Positions 1-7,648 are shown, counted from the first letter of the stretch. The stretch: DNA of 9,397 nucleotides from an uncultured Lentisphaeria bacterium (GCA_913042885.1 CAJWLW010000187.1:1-9397), one strand, 5' to 3'. Notes: generated by a model not told the origin, from the letters alone. Numbers and translations: made by a program.

Positions 1-1059
1 GAACAGAAGCCGCGCGGCTCGACCCTTCTCGATCCGGCGATTCGCATGGCCTACCGCTATCGCGAGCCGGGGCGGCAGCTCAACGTCGTGGTCATCAGCG
101 ACGGCATGACGAAGACACGAGAGCGCCGGGATCTGCTGCAGACGATCGCCCGGCGCCCGGAGAACACGCGGGTCTTCTGCGTCGGCGTCGGCAACGAAGT
201 AAACCGGCCCTTGCTCGAACAGCTTGCCACGGACACCGGCGGGCTGGCGGCATTTGTGTCGAACCGGGACGACTTCAATCGACAGGCGCGTGGCTTCCGG
301 CGGGCTTTGACCCGGCCGGTCGGAGCCAACGTCAAGATCGATTTTGCGGACATCTCAGTTTACGACGTCGTGCCGCAACAGTTGCCGGACCTGTACCACG
401 GCTCGCCGATCCGGGTGTACGGCCGCTACCGCGGCAGCGGCGAGGTCAATGTAAAAGTCAGTGCAGACGTGGAAGGACACACAGTCATTGCCGATGCACC
501 GTTTGAGTTTCCGGCGGTCGACAACGACAACCCTGAGCTCGAGCGCATGTGGGCCTGGCACAAGGTGAACATGCTGCTGAAGCAGGCGGATCGCAATGGC
601 ACGCGGGCCCAGATTATTCCCGAGATCGTCCGGCTCGGCGAAGGCTACGGCATCGCTACTGAGTACACGTCATTCCTGGTGCTCGAGAACGATCAGGAGT
701 ACCGGCGCTGGAAGATCGCCCGGAGCAATGTCTTGCGGCTCAACCGGGAACGGGCGGCGGAAGAACGAGTGCTGGCGAAGTTCGACGGGATTCGTGACCG
801 CGCCATGGCTGGACTCGGCCCGAACGCTGTCGACACGCAGCCGGTCAATATCACGCCGGTGCGGCAGACCACAGCACCGGCAGGGACTCGCCCAGTGCGC
901 GTTCCCACCGAGCCGTCTCAACAACGCCGGCAGAGCCGCAACATCAGTTTCGGCGGCGGCTCCGGCCCGGTCGGTCTACTGTTCACTCCGGCAGTGCTGC
1001 TGCTGGCATGGCTGAAACGACGCCGGTCCGAGGATGCTGCGGGCGAGCCATCGCGATGA
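1..1059 (+). CDS. VIT/VWA-domain surface protein with GlyGly-CTERM tail (5' end off window)
   Basis: The reading frame is open from base 1, so the N-terminus, including any signal peptide, VIT domain and the first MIDAS Asp, lies off the window; 352 residues are visible. The VWA domain shows the MIDAS Thr (T8, in GSTLLDPAI) and the VVISDG strand with D34. A central beta-rich region (QLPDLY, VYGRYRGSGEV) and a helical part with EIVRLGEGYGIATEYTSFLV follow. This order is typical of bacterial inter-alpha-trypsin-inhibitor-like VIT-VWA proteins. The last 39 residues hold a Gly-rich motif (FGGGSGPVG), a hydrophobic helix (LLFTPAVLLLAWL) and KRRR, which is the GlyGly-CTERM layout. The protein is probably exported, held in the inner membrane by this tail, then processed by the rhombosortase-like protease encoded directly downstream with an ATGA overlap. 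The ligand is unknown. VWA assignment is firm; the sorting tail is probable. Confidence 0.5.
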   Translation, partial: EQKPRGSTLLDPAIRMAYRYREPGRQLNVVVISDGMTKTRERRDLLQTIARRPENTRVFCVGVGNEVNRPLLEQLATDTGGLAAFVSNRDDFNRQARGFRRALTRPVGANVKIDFADISVYDVVPQQLPDLYHGSPIRVYGRYRGSGEVNVKVSADVEGHTVIADAPFEFPAVDNDNPELERMWAWHKVNMLLKQADRNGTRAQIIPEIVRLGEGYGIATEYTSFLVLENDQEYRRWKIARSNVLRLNRERAAEERVLAKFDGIRDRAMAGLGPNAVDTQPVNITPVRQTTAPAGTRPVRVPTEPSQQRRQSRNISFGGGSGPVGLLFTPAVLLLAWLKRRRSEDAAGEPSR

Positions 1060-1718
1060 TTGCCGCATCCATGACAGCAAGCAGTGCTGGCACCGAGCGT
1101 TCCCGGGGCATGATGCGCTGGCACCCGGAGCTTGTGGCATTTGCCGGTCTGCTCATCGTTGCCAACCTGCACCTGCTCGGGGCCCCGACTGCGGAAGCCC
1201 TGATTTTTCAAGGCGATCGAGTCATTGCCGGCGAGTTATGGCGGGTGTTCACGCATCCCTTCGTTCACGTGAGTTTTTATCAATTGGCGCTGGATGGCGG
1301 TGCCTTTTTTCTGTGCTACATGACTTTGCGCCAACCGCATCTGGGCAAGCGCCTGATGGCGATCGTTATCTGCAGTCTCGGCGGTCTTGGCGGTGCGTAT
1401 CTTTTCGGTTCTGTTACGGTGGCCTACGGATTCTGCGGACTTTCCGGGGCGGCTCACGGCGTCCTGGCACTTTCGATGCTCGAGATGATCTCCGACGAGG
1501 ATCGAATCAATCGAATGACGGGCTGTGTGTGTCTGGCGATTCTGATCGGCAAGTGTGTGTACGAAGTCATTACGGGGGTGCCGTTCCTGGGCGGTCTGCA
1601 CTTTGGAAACATCGGCGTACCTTTGCTCGGCTCTCATCTGGGCGGTGCGGTTGCCGGCATGTTGATTTACGGCCTGTGGGACCGGAGCAGGTGTTCCGTG
1701 TTGCGGAAATGTCCTTGA
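1056..1718 (+). CDS. Rhombosortase-like rhomboid intramembrane serine protease
   Basis: A 220-residue polytopic membrane protein of the rhomboid fold. The catalytic Ser is S130 in FCGLSGAAHG (the GxSG motif) and the catalytic His is H194 in SHLGGAVAG, near the last membrane helix. The loop before helix 2 carries GELWRVFTHPFVH, as in rhombosortases. The positions matching GlpG His150 and Asn154 (oxyanion hole) appear to be Q76 and D80 here. I chose the ATG at 1056 because it overlaps the upstream stop as ATGA, indicating translational coupling; in-frame alternatives are ATG 1008 (more overlap) and ATG 1110. Rhombosortases cleave GlyGly-CTERM tails of exported proteins, and the preceding gene carries such a tail. 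It may instead be a general small rhomboid. The rhomboid fold is confident; the rhombosortase subfamily is probable. Confidence 0.5.
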   Translation: MIAASMTASSAGTERSRGMMRWHPELVAFAGLLIVANLHLLGAPTAEALIFQGDRVIAGELWRVFTHPFVHVSFYQLALDGGAFFLCYMTLRQPHLGKRLMAIVICSLGGLGGAYLFGSVTVAYGFCGLSGAAHGVLALSMLEMISDEDRINRMTGCVCLAILIGKCVYEVITGVPFLGGLHFGNIGVPLLGSHLGGAVAGMLIYGLWDRSRCSVLRKCP

Positions 1719-1788
1719 ACATCTGGAACCGAAACGATCATATGTCGCCGGACGGAGGCCCGGGGCTGCGAATGGAGCACTGGCAGTC

Positions 1789-3819
1789 TCAAGCTCCTGC
1801 CCGGTCCATGTATTGCTGTCGCAGGACGCGGCGCATGACTTTATTCGAGGCGGTGCGCGGCAGTTTGTCGATGAGAACGACGTCGCTGATCTTGAACAGC
1901 GGATTCAAGTGCTGCCGGATGGCGGACTGCATTGTGGTCTGCAAAACAGCAACATCGACCTCGGCATCGGCGACGGTATACAGGACAAGCTGTGATGGCC
2001 CTCCGCCGGCCGGCATAACGGCGATAGCTGCGGTCTCGACAATGTGATCGACCTCGGCAACGACTCGTTCGACTTCCGCCGAACTGGTTTTGATGCCGCC
2101 TAGATTCATGGTATCGTCGACCCGGCCGTGGGCTCGAAAATAGCCGTTCGGCAACTGCTCGATCTGATCGCCGTGGCGCCGCAGCATGCCGCCGTCGGAG
2201 GCCGTTGGGGTGCCGGCAAAGTACACGTCGTGGTGGTCGCCGTTCAGCAAGGTGTTTGATAAGCCGATGGACGGTGGTACAAGGAAAAGCTCGCCGTTGG
2301 TGCAGGGCAGTCCGGCATCGTCGAGGATGACCGCATCGATACCCAGCGCCAGGGTGTTCATCGTAGCCGGCGACCCCGGGCGGACGACGTTGCCTGTGAT
2401 GTAGCCGCCGCCGATCTCGGTGCCGCCGCAATACTCGATGACTGGCTTGTAGCCGGCCAGCCACATGAGGTACAGCATGTCTTCGGCATTCGAACATTCG
2501 CCGGTGGAACTGAAGGCCCGAATCTTCGACCAGTCGCAGTCTTCCATGCAGGCCGTTTCGTGCCAGGTACGGACCAGACTGGGAATGACGCCGAGCATGG
2601 TGACACCGGCGTCCTGAACGAAGCGGCCGAAGCCGATACCCGAGGGGATGCCGTTGTACAGCGCCATGGCGGCACGATTCATCAGGCTGGCGAAGATCAG
2701 CCATGGGCCCATCATCCATCCGAGGTTGGTGGGCCAGGCCACAACATCACCGGGGTGTACGTCGTGGTGAAAGTAGCCGTCGACAGCACACTTGATGGGG
2801 GAGGTCTGCGTGAAGGGGATGGCTTTCGGGGCGCCGGTCGTACCGGAGGAAAAGAGAATATTGACGTTCGCCTCGGGCGTCGAAGCGACTGCATCGAAAC
2901 AATCGTTGTCGGAGAGAAAATCGCCCCAGCTGCAATCGCCCTCGCGCAGATCGACAGTAAGCGCTGCACCTGTGGCGATGACGATTGCCGGCGGTGCATC
3001 GGACTCGACGACACGCTGATACAACGGCAGGAATTTGCCGGCGCGGGTGATTACGTCCTGGGTAAATATCGCCTTGGCTTCGCCTATGCGCACACGAATG
3101 GCGATTTCGCCGGCAGCAAAACTGTCGGCGATGGAAACGACAACGCCGCCCATCTTGATGATGCCGAGGTAGATGGCGACGGATTCAGCGGTCATCGGCA
3201 TATCGACGGCAATAGCATCGTTGGCAGCGAGTCCCATTGCGGTGAGGCCATTGGCGACGCGATTGGTCAGGGCTTCGAGTTCGGCCACGGTCCAGGTCTG
3301 CAGGGGACCGTCCTCGCCCTGGAAAAGAATTGCCGGTGCATCTGGAGCATGAGCAAAGCAACTGTCGGTGATGTTCATCTTTGCACCAGGCAGCCAGCGT
3401 GGCGTCTCAATGCCGGAATCAGCATCGACGATGGTGTCATATGGTCGGCGGAAGCGGACGCCCACGAGCTCGATGGCTCGGGCCCAGAACTCGTTGCGGT
3501 AGGTGACAGACCAGCGGTGCAGCGCTTCGCTGCTGTCGAGCCCGACTTGCCGCTGCAGTTGCGTGATGTTGGCGGCGGCAATGTCGCCAGGTGCCGGTGA
3601 CCAGGCGGCGGGCGGGCTGGCATCGGCATCGTCGTGGCTGAATATTTCTTGGTACACGGCCCGATGCACTGCGAACGGTTCACCGGCCTGCAACAGCGCA
3701 GCACTGGCCTGCTGCCAGCGTACCGCGGGTACGGACGGCAGACCGTCCAGGTGCTCGGCCCAGTACTGTGCCTTGTCCGGCGTCAGTCCGGACTGTATTA
3801 GTGACTGCTTTGTTGTCAT
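1789..3819 (-). CDS. AMP-forming acyl-CoA synthetase, AAE17/18-like (ANL superfamily)
   Basis: A 676-residue adenylate-forming enzyme that would activate a carboxylic acid to acyl-AMP and then acyl-CoA. Motifs in order: phosphate loop FSSGTTGAPK at 323-332; EYCGGTEIGGG at 462-472 (A5); HGDQIEQ near 549-555 (A7 Asp); GRVDDTMNLGGIKTSSAEVE at 565-584 (A8 hinge); and PRTASNKVMRR at 654-664 with the presumed catalytic K660 (A10). The long N-terminal extension plus EYCGGTEIGGG and NLGGIKTSSAEVE resembles the plant AAE17/AAE18 and acetoacetyl-CoA-synthetase-like branch more than short-chain Acs; this comparison is from memory. The start at 3819 has GGAGGG 9 nt upstream. An upstream in-frame ATG at 3891 would add 24 unrelated residues and overlap the divergent gene. 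The gene is divergent from an MFS-type transporter, so uptake and activation of one acid is plausible. The substrate cannot be read from the sequence. Confidence 0.5.
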   Translation of the reverse strand: MTTKQSLIQSGLTPDKAQYWAEHLDGLPSVPAVRWQQASAALLQAGEPFAVHRAVYQEIFSHDDADASPPAAWSPAPGDIAAANITQLQRQVGLDSSEALHRWSVTYRNEFWARAIELVGVRFRRPYDTIVDADSGIETPRWLPGAKMNITDSCFAHAPDAPAILFQGEDGPLQTWTVAELEALTNRVANGLTAMGLAANDAIAVDMPMTAESVAIYLGIIKMGGVVVSIADSFAAGEIAIRVRIGEAKAIFTQDVITRAGKFLPLYQRVVESDAPPAIVIATGAALTVDLREGDCSWGDFLSDNDCFDAVASTPEANVNILFSSGTTGAPKAIPFTQTSPIKCAVDGYFHHDVHPGDVVAWPTNLGWMMGPWLIFASLMNRAAMALYNGIPSGIGFGRFVQDAGVTMLGVIPSLVRTWHETACMEDCDWSKIRAFSSTGECSNAEDMLYLMWLAGYKPVIEYCGGTEIGGGYITGNVVRPGSPATMNTLALGIDAVILDDAGLPCTNGELFLVPPSIGLSNTLLNGDHHDVYFAGTPTASDGGMLRRHGDQIEQLPNGYFRAHGRVDDTMNLGGIKTSSAEVERVVAEVDHIVETAAIAVMPAGGGPSQLVLYTVADAEVDVAVLQTTMQSAIRQHLNPLFKISDVVLIDKLPRTASNKVMRRVLRQQYMDRAGA

Positions 3820-3889
3820 GCTTCTACGCCCTCCGCTCCAATTTGCTTCCTGAACAAGGTACTTGATTTTGACGCTGCCCGCCAATTCC

Positions 3890-5026
3890 ATGCGCTATTT
3901 GGTATTTCTGTTTCCGCTGCTGGTGGATATGACGATTGCCTGCTTCCTTTTTGGCATGCCGGTGCGGGCCAGCTACCTGGGGCTGACGGACACTGCCACG
4001 GGCTGGTTGTTCACGGTTTTCAACGGGAGCTACATCCTCACAGCGTTTGTCGTCGGCCGCTGGGGCCGCGGCCGGATGTCGGTACTGCTGCTGCTAAGTG
4101 CCGGTGCACCGGCGGTGTTCGCGCTGTTTTTTTTGATTGACGATATGGCATGGCCGCTGGCGATTGCGATGACAGGACTGGCGATATCGTCGAGCAGTTT
4201 TTTTATCAGCTTCCAGTTGAAGATGGGGTCGGTGACCGGCATGCATCCGCGGCGCAGTGCGGCCTGGTATGCGTTTGCCTGGTCGACGGGCATGGCGATC
4301 GGGCTTCTGGTGCAGGGAGTTGTGTCGGGGCCAGACAACCCCTGGTTCATTGTGCCGATGATAATCATGCCGCTGGTCGTCGTCGCGCTGCTGCTGCTTT
4401 ACCGGGACCGCCTGCAGGCCATGGTGGTCGACGAGGAGGCGGACGATGATCTGGCTCACGATCCGCGCTATGTGCTGATCGGGCGCATCGGCATCGTGAC
4501 GGCGGTGATTGTGATATTCGGCTGCATGGGCATTCTGCCGAAAGTCGGACTGGAGGAGCTGGATATCGGCACGATGACGATGGGTGCGGTACTGTTCCTC
4601 AGCCGCCTGACAATGGCGATCTCGGCGCTTGTTTGCATGGCGTATACACGCTGGCTGTACAACCCTGTGGTGTTGGCAGTGGCCAATATTCTGGGTATTC
4701 TCGGTTTTGTACTGGCGGCGATGAGTGGCAGCAACGCCATGCTGCTTTGCCTCGGGCTCTGTGTTGCCAGCATCTTCGGCGGGGTATGTTTCTACCAGGC
4801 AGTGGTCTACGCGATCATGGATCCGGCGACGGCGGCGCGATACGTGGCGTGCAATGAGATGCTGGTTGGTGCCGGGGCAGTGGCCGGGTCACTGCTGGCG
4901 GGCTATGCGGCGGAGTTGCTGGGCGCCCAGGGCCTGTTGTTGGCGGCGGCGGCAGTCATCGGCATCGCGATGGTTATCGAAATACTGGTCCTATCACGCG
5001 GCAACGGGCACGCCACACAGTACTAG
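3890..5026 (+). CDS. MFS-type 12-helix inner-membrane transporter
   Basis: About 378 residues with twelve hydrophobic segments in a 6+6 arrangement. A cytoplasmic-type central loop between helices 6 and 7 (YRDRLQAM...DEEADDDLAHDPRY) is basic then strongly acidic. The loop after helix 2 (GRWGRGRM) is a weak version of the MFS motif A. No substrate-specific signature is recognised. The ATG at 3890 gives MRYLVFLFPLL, a natural membrane N-terminus, but has no clear ribosome site. An in-frame TTG at 3863 follows AAGG by only 3 nt and would add nine residues. The gene is divergent from the acyl-CoA synthetase with a short gap, so the two promoters must lie very close together or overlap a 5' end. 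A role in importing the synthetase's substrate is inference. Its 3' end overlaps the convergent chaperone gene. Confidence 0.5.
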   Translation: MRYLVFLFPLLVDMTIACFLFGMPVRASYLGLTDTATGWLFTVFNGSYILTAFVVGRWGRGRMSVLLLLSAGAPAVFALFFLIDDMAWPLAIAMTGLAISSSSFFISFQLKMGSVTGMHPRRSAAWYAFAWSTGMAIGLLVQGVVSGPDNPWFIVPMIIMPLVVVALLLLYRDRLQAMVVDEEADDDLAHDPRYVLIGRIGIVTAVIVIFGCMGILPKVGLEELDIGTMTMGAVLFLSRLTMAISALVCMAYTRWLYNPVVLAVANILGILGFVLAAMSGSNAMLLCLGLCVASIFGGVCFYQAVVYAIMDPATAARYVACNEMLVGAGAVAGSLLAGYAAELLGAQGLLLAAAAVIGIAMVIEILVLSRGNGHATQY

Positions 5027-6219
5027 TTCTGCTGTTCCGGCACGTTGGGCGTGAAACGATCGTCGAAGTACTTGACTTCCGCGGAAGACATCAGTCCCTT
5101 GAAGAATTCATCCCGCAGTTCGCGAGTTTTGTGGGCTCGCAGGATCGTCGTAATTTCGGCGCGGACGGCGCGCTTGCCGTTTTTGCGCTCGAGTTTCGCA
5201 GCGAACCGGTCCGAGTTCGCCGCGAGATATTCGTCGATAGCGGACGCGGCGATCTTGATCTTATGCAGGTTCTCCTCGGTATTTTTCTTAACGTAGGTTT
5301 GGATCAGCAGGTTACGTTCCGGGTCGAATCTGGTCCGCGCCGGTGCTTCGAAGCCGTCGCTATCGGCTTTTACGGCGACGAAATAATTCTGCAGCAGGCT
5401 GAGCATTGAGAGGCGAGCGTTGGGAACAACCTGCGGCGAATCGGAAACGGTGACCGGATAGAGGTCTTTGACGGTCAATTCTTGCTTGCCGATCTCGATT
5501 TTTACGGCGAAGAGCGCGTCAAAATACGCTTGCACCTCCCTGCCACTTGCACCGCGGTCTGGTTCCTCGGCACCGGCACGCTGGTGGATCAATTCCCACA
5601 GATCTTCTCTTTCACCGGCGCTGCGCGCGCGGTTGACGAAGCTGGCTTTAATAATGTCAGCCGATACGGCCGTGCCGGCGACGTTGAAGTTGAATTCGGC
5701 GATCGCCTCATCGATGAGCTTGGCAAACTGGTCCGAGCGTTGTTTCATGGCGATGCGGCGGCGGATCGAAATGAGGGCGGAACGTTCCTCCATCCCGGCG
5801 AACTCCTTGGCGTGAGCGGCGTAGTACGCCGCCGCTTCGGCTTTGACCAGATTGGCGTTTTCCTGACTGCGGGCCGGTATGTGATTGCGCAGGTATGCGG
5901 TGGCCGTGGTGACGACGAGGGAGCGGGCAAACTGGGTCCGTGTGGCAGCGATCTGTGCCTGGAAATTGGGATCGTCTGGGATGCCGGCAGCCGCAGCCGC
6001 TTGGGCAATGACCTCGTTGGTAACAACACGAGGCAGGATTTCCCGGATGAGTTTGGTTCGCTGATTGGTGTTCAATTTCTGATGAAAACCGCTCAGAACA
6101 GCACTTTCAAGAATTTCGACGCCATTGACGGTAGCGAGTACAGGGTCATCTTCAGCCGTGAGCTGAAACGGCCACAAAGCAGCGACAGTGACAATAACGG
6201 CCAGCTCAAAACGATACAT
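5023..6219 (-). CDS. Secreted SurA-like periplasmic chaperone lacking a PPIase domain
   Basis: A 398-residue exported protein. Residues 1-22 form a signal peptide, with likely cleavage after LTA. The mature start (VLATVNGVEILESAVLSGF) is the typical opening of SurA/PpiD/PrsA N-domains. A helical region with PDDPNFQAQIAATRTQFARS and an AYYAAHAKEF segment at 131-140 follows. In SurA a parvulin domain comes next; I see no parvulin motif here. Instead a second, similar helical module runs from about 237 to 384, ending with EYLAANSDRFA at 330-340 and a C-terminal region like the SurA C-helix (VKYFDDRF). It probably binds unfolded outer-membrane or exported proteins in the periplasm. A strong Shine-Dalgarno (GGAGG, 6 nt before ATG) supports the start. 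The gene stands alone, not beside lptD or pdxA as classical surA often is. Confidence 0.5.
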   Translation of the reverse strand: MYRFELAVIVTVAALWPFQLTAEDDPVLATVNGVEILESAVLSGFHQKLNTNQRTKLIREILPRVVTNEVIAQAAAAAGIPDDPNFQAQIAATRTQFARSLVVTTATAYLRNHIPARSQENANLVKAEAAAYYAAHAKEFAGMEERSALISIRRRIAMKQRSDQFAKLIDEAIAEFNFNVAGTAVSADIIKASFVNRARSAGEREDLWELIHQRAGAEEPDRGASGREVQAYFDALFAVKIEIGKQELTVKDLYPVTVSDSPQVVPNARLSMLSLLQNYFVAVKADSDGFEAPARTRFDPERNLLIQTYVKKNTEENLHKIKIAASAIDEYLAANSDRFAAKLERKNGKRAVRAEITTILRAHKTRELRDEFFKGLMSSAEVKYFDDRFTPNVPEQQN

Positions 6220-6225
6220 TTTAAT

Positions 6226-6230
6226 CCTCC
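6226..6230 (-). promoter_or_regulatory. Strong Shine-Dalgarno site of the SurA-like gene
   Basis: On the minus strand GGAGG lies 6 nt before the ATG at 6219, a near-ideal ribosome site. It fixes the start of the chaperone gene ahead of the signal peptide. Confidence 0.5.
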
Positions 6231-6303
6231 GTGATCAATGCTGCAGATGGGTACAGCGGTTCCCTGAGCTTTTGTTTTGGGCGGCCGAAAAATTAGTTCT
6301 GAG

Positions 6304-6312
6304 TGGTAGAAT
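6304..6312 (+). promoter_or_regulatory. Possible extended -10 promoter for the DHS-like gene
   Basis: TGGTAGAAT combines an extended -10 TG with a hexamer matching TATAAT at 5 of 6 positions. No good -35 lies 16-18 bp upstream, which an extended -10 can tolerate. It faces the downstream + strand gene and would give a leader of roughly 125 nt. The rest of the divergent gap 6220-6445 shows nothing else I can support. Confidence 0.5.
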
Positions 6313-6445
6313 TGCAAGGTACGCGCATATTCCATACCAGCCGGCGTTGGCGAAAATCCCTGCGAGAGAAAGTCTCCGGACATATGACCGATAAGCCCTA
6401 CGGACCCAAGTGAGACACCCCAGACTCGATCGTTCACAGATACGT

Positions 6446-7510
6446 ATGAAGCCTTTGGCAGAGCGTGCCAACAAGCAGCGAATCGAGGCGGACCGCATCA
6501 TGCCCGACACCAGGCCGACGGGGCTCGATGACGAGACTGCCACCGCTGTCGGAGTCACGGCTGAGCGCATTCGCAAGGCCCGGACGGCCGGGGACCCGGT
6601 CATAATGAGTTTCGGTGCCCACACCATCAAGAACTGTCTGGCGCCGGTTCTGATTGGATTGATGGAGGACGGCTGGATTTCTCACCTGGCGACCAACGGT
6701 GCCGGCATCATCCACGACTGGGAGTTCGCTTGGCTGGGGCAAAGTAGTGAAGACGTCCGGATCAATGTTGAGCGTGGCGAGTTCGGTAACTGGCAGGAGA
6801 CTGGTTACTACATCAACCTGGCCCTCGTTGTGGGGGCTTACCTGGACCAGGGCTACGGTGAGGCAGTTGGTAAAATGATCGAGGACGAGGGCTTGGAAAT
6901 CCCCGATGCCGTTTCGCTGGCAGCTGTGGTGCGCGAGGCTGTCGATGACGAGCCAGAGGCTGCCGCTGCCGCTGCCGATCTTTTGTCGACAGTCCGCCGT
7001 TTCGGTCTGTCTCCGGGTTGGCTGGAGGTGCCGCATCCGTGGAAGCGTTTCAGCGTGCAGTCAGCGGCATACCGGCTCGGTATTCCGTTTACGGGCCACC
7101 CGATGATCGGGCACGACATCATCTACAATCACCCGATGAACCATGGCGGTGCTCTGGGGCGGACTGCACTACGGGATTTTCTGACTTTCGCGGCGTCAGT
7201 CAGCCATATCGGCGCCGGCGTTTATCTCTCCGTCGGTTCAGCCGTCATGTCACCTATGGTTTTCGAAAAATCGATGTCGATGGCTCAGAACCTGGCTCTG
7301 CAGGAGGGGCGTCATCTCGACACTCATCATATTGTGGTAGTGGATATTGCGCCATCGCGTTGGGATTGGCGGCAGGGGGAACCGCCGGAGGACAATCCGG
7401 ATTACTATCTGCGATACAACAAGACGTTCAGCCGCATGGGCGGCACCATGCAATACCTCAACGCCGACAACCGCGATTTCCTGCTGGCACTTTGTCAGGC
7501 ACTGGCGTGA
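6446..7510 (+). CDS. Deoxyhypusine synthase-superfamily-like protein, function unknown
   Basis: A 354-residue soluble protein with no signal peptide. Conserved-looking blocks are GAHTIKNCLAPVLIGLM (57-73), TNGAGIIHDWEFAWLG (83-98), GHDIIYNHP (222-230), GVYLSVGSAVMSP (258-270) and GGTMQYLNADNRDFLLAL (332-349). The second block resembles the Gly-Ala...His-Asp motif in the NAD-binding fold of deoxyhypusine synthase and bacterial homospermidine-synthase-like proteins. I do not see the catalytic-lysine region of true deoxyhypusine synthase, and bacteria lack the eIF5A substrate, so a different NAD-dependent reaction is likely. The start is uncertain: GTG 6410, ATG 6446 and ATG 6500 are in frame, none with a strong ribosome site. 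I favour 6446 because PLAER near its N-terminus looks conserved in relatives, from memory. The gene is convergent with the response regulator downstream and no pathway partner is visible. Confidence 0.5.
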   Translation: MKPLAERANKQRIEADRIMPDTRPTGLDDETATAVGVTAERIRKARTAGDPVIMSFGAHTIKNCLAPVLIGLMEDGWISHLATNGAGIIHDWEFAWLGQSSEDVRINVERGEFGNWQETGYYINLALVVGAYLDQGYGEAVGKMIEDEGLEIPDAVSLAAVVREAVDDEPEAAAAAADLLSTVRRFGLSPGWLEVPHPWKRFSVQSAAYRLGIPFTGHPMIGHDIIYNHPMNHGGALGRTALRDFLTFAASVSHIGAGVYLSVGSAVMSPMVFEKSMSMAQNLALQEGRHLDTHHIVVVDIAPSRWDWRQGEPPEDNPDYYLRYNKTFSRMGGTMQYLNADNRDFLLALCQALA

Positions 7511-7534
7511 GATTTGGCGCCGTGATCGCGAAAG

Positions 7535-7555
7535 GGCTCCGGAGTATCCGGAGTC
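7535..7555. terminator. Hairpin between convergent genes, possible bidirectional terminator
   Basis: CTCCGGA and TCCGGAG form a perfect 7-bp inverted repeat (7537-7543, 7547-7553) with a 3-nt loop, extendable to 9 pairs with one G-U. It sits 24 nt past the stop of the DHS-like gene and just past the stop of the convergent regulator gene. No real T-run follows on either side; the minus strand has only CCCTTTC, so intrinsic termination would be weak. Confidence 0.5.
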
Positions 7556-7562
7556 GGAGGCA

Positions 7563-7648
7563 TGCTCAGCGTGTACGCGGGAGCGGCGTCAGCCCGACGG
7601 TCTGTTCCGCTTCATGCATTGTCTGCTCAGCGCGTACCCGGGAACGGC
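7563..7648. repeat. 25-bp imperfect direct repeat pair at the regulator 3' end
   Basis: TGCTCAGCGTGTACGCGGGA... at 7563-7587 matches TGCTCAGCGCGTACCCGGGA... at 7624-7648 at 22 of 25 positions, 61 bp apart. The copies are read in different frames of the regulator gene: the inner copy encodes RSRVRAEQ, and the outer copy encodes the last residues and supplies the TGA stop. This suggests a local duplication that reshaped the C-terminus. Confidence 0.5.

Noticed and set aside
1719..1788. Terminator between the rhombosortase and the acyl-CoA synthetase
   Set aside because: Only a short GC-rich GGCCCGGGGC patch is seen, with no convincing stem-loop or T-run.
1034..2047. Open frame of 337 codons across the rhombosortase and beyond
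   Set aside because: It is out of frame with the rhomboid motifs, Arg/Cys/Ser-rich as expected of a shadow, and runs into the end of the opposite gene.
2560..3600. Long + strand open frame (346 codons) opposite the acyl-CoA synthetase
   Set aside because: It is an antisense shadow of a high-GC gene: it resembles no known family, and the minus strand carries all ANL motifs.
3820..3891. 24-residue N-terminal extension of the acyl-CoA synthetase
   Set aside because: The ATG at 3819 has a GGAGGG site; the extension overlaps the divergent transporter gene and looks unrelated to the family.
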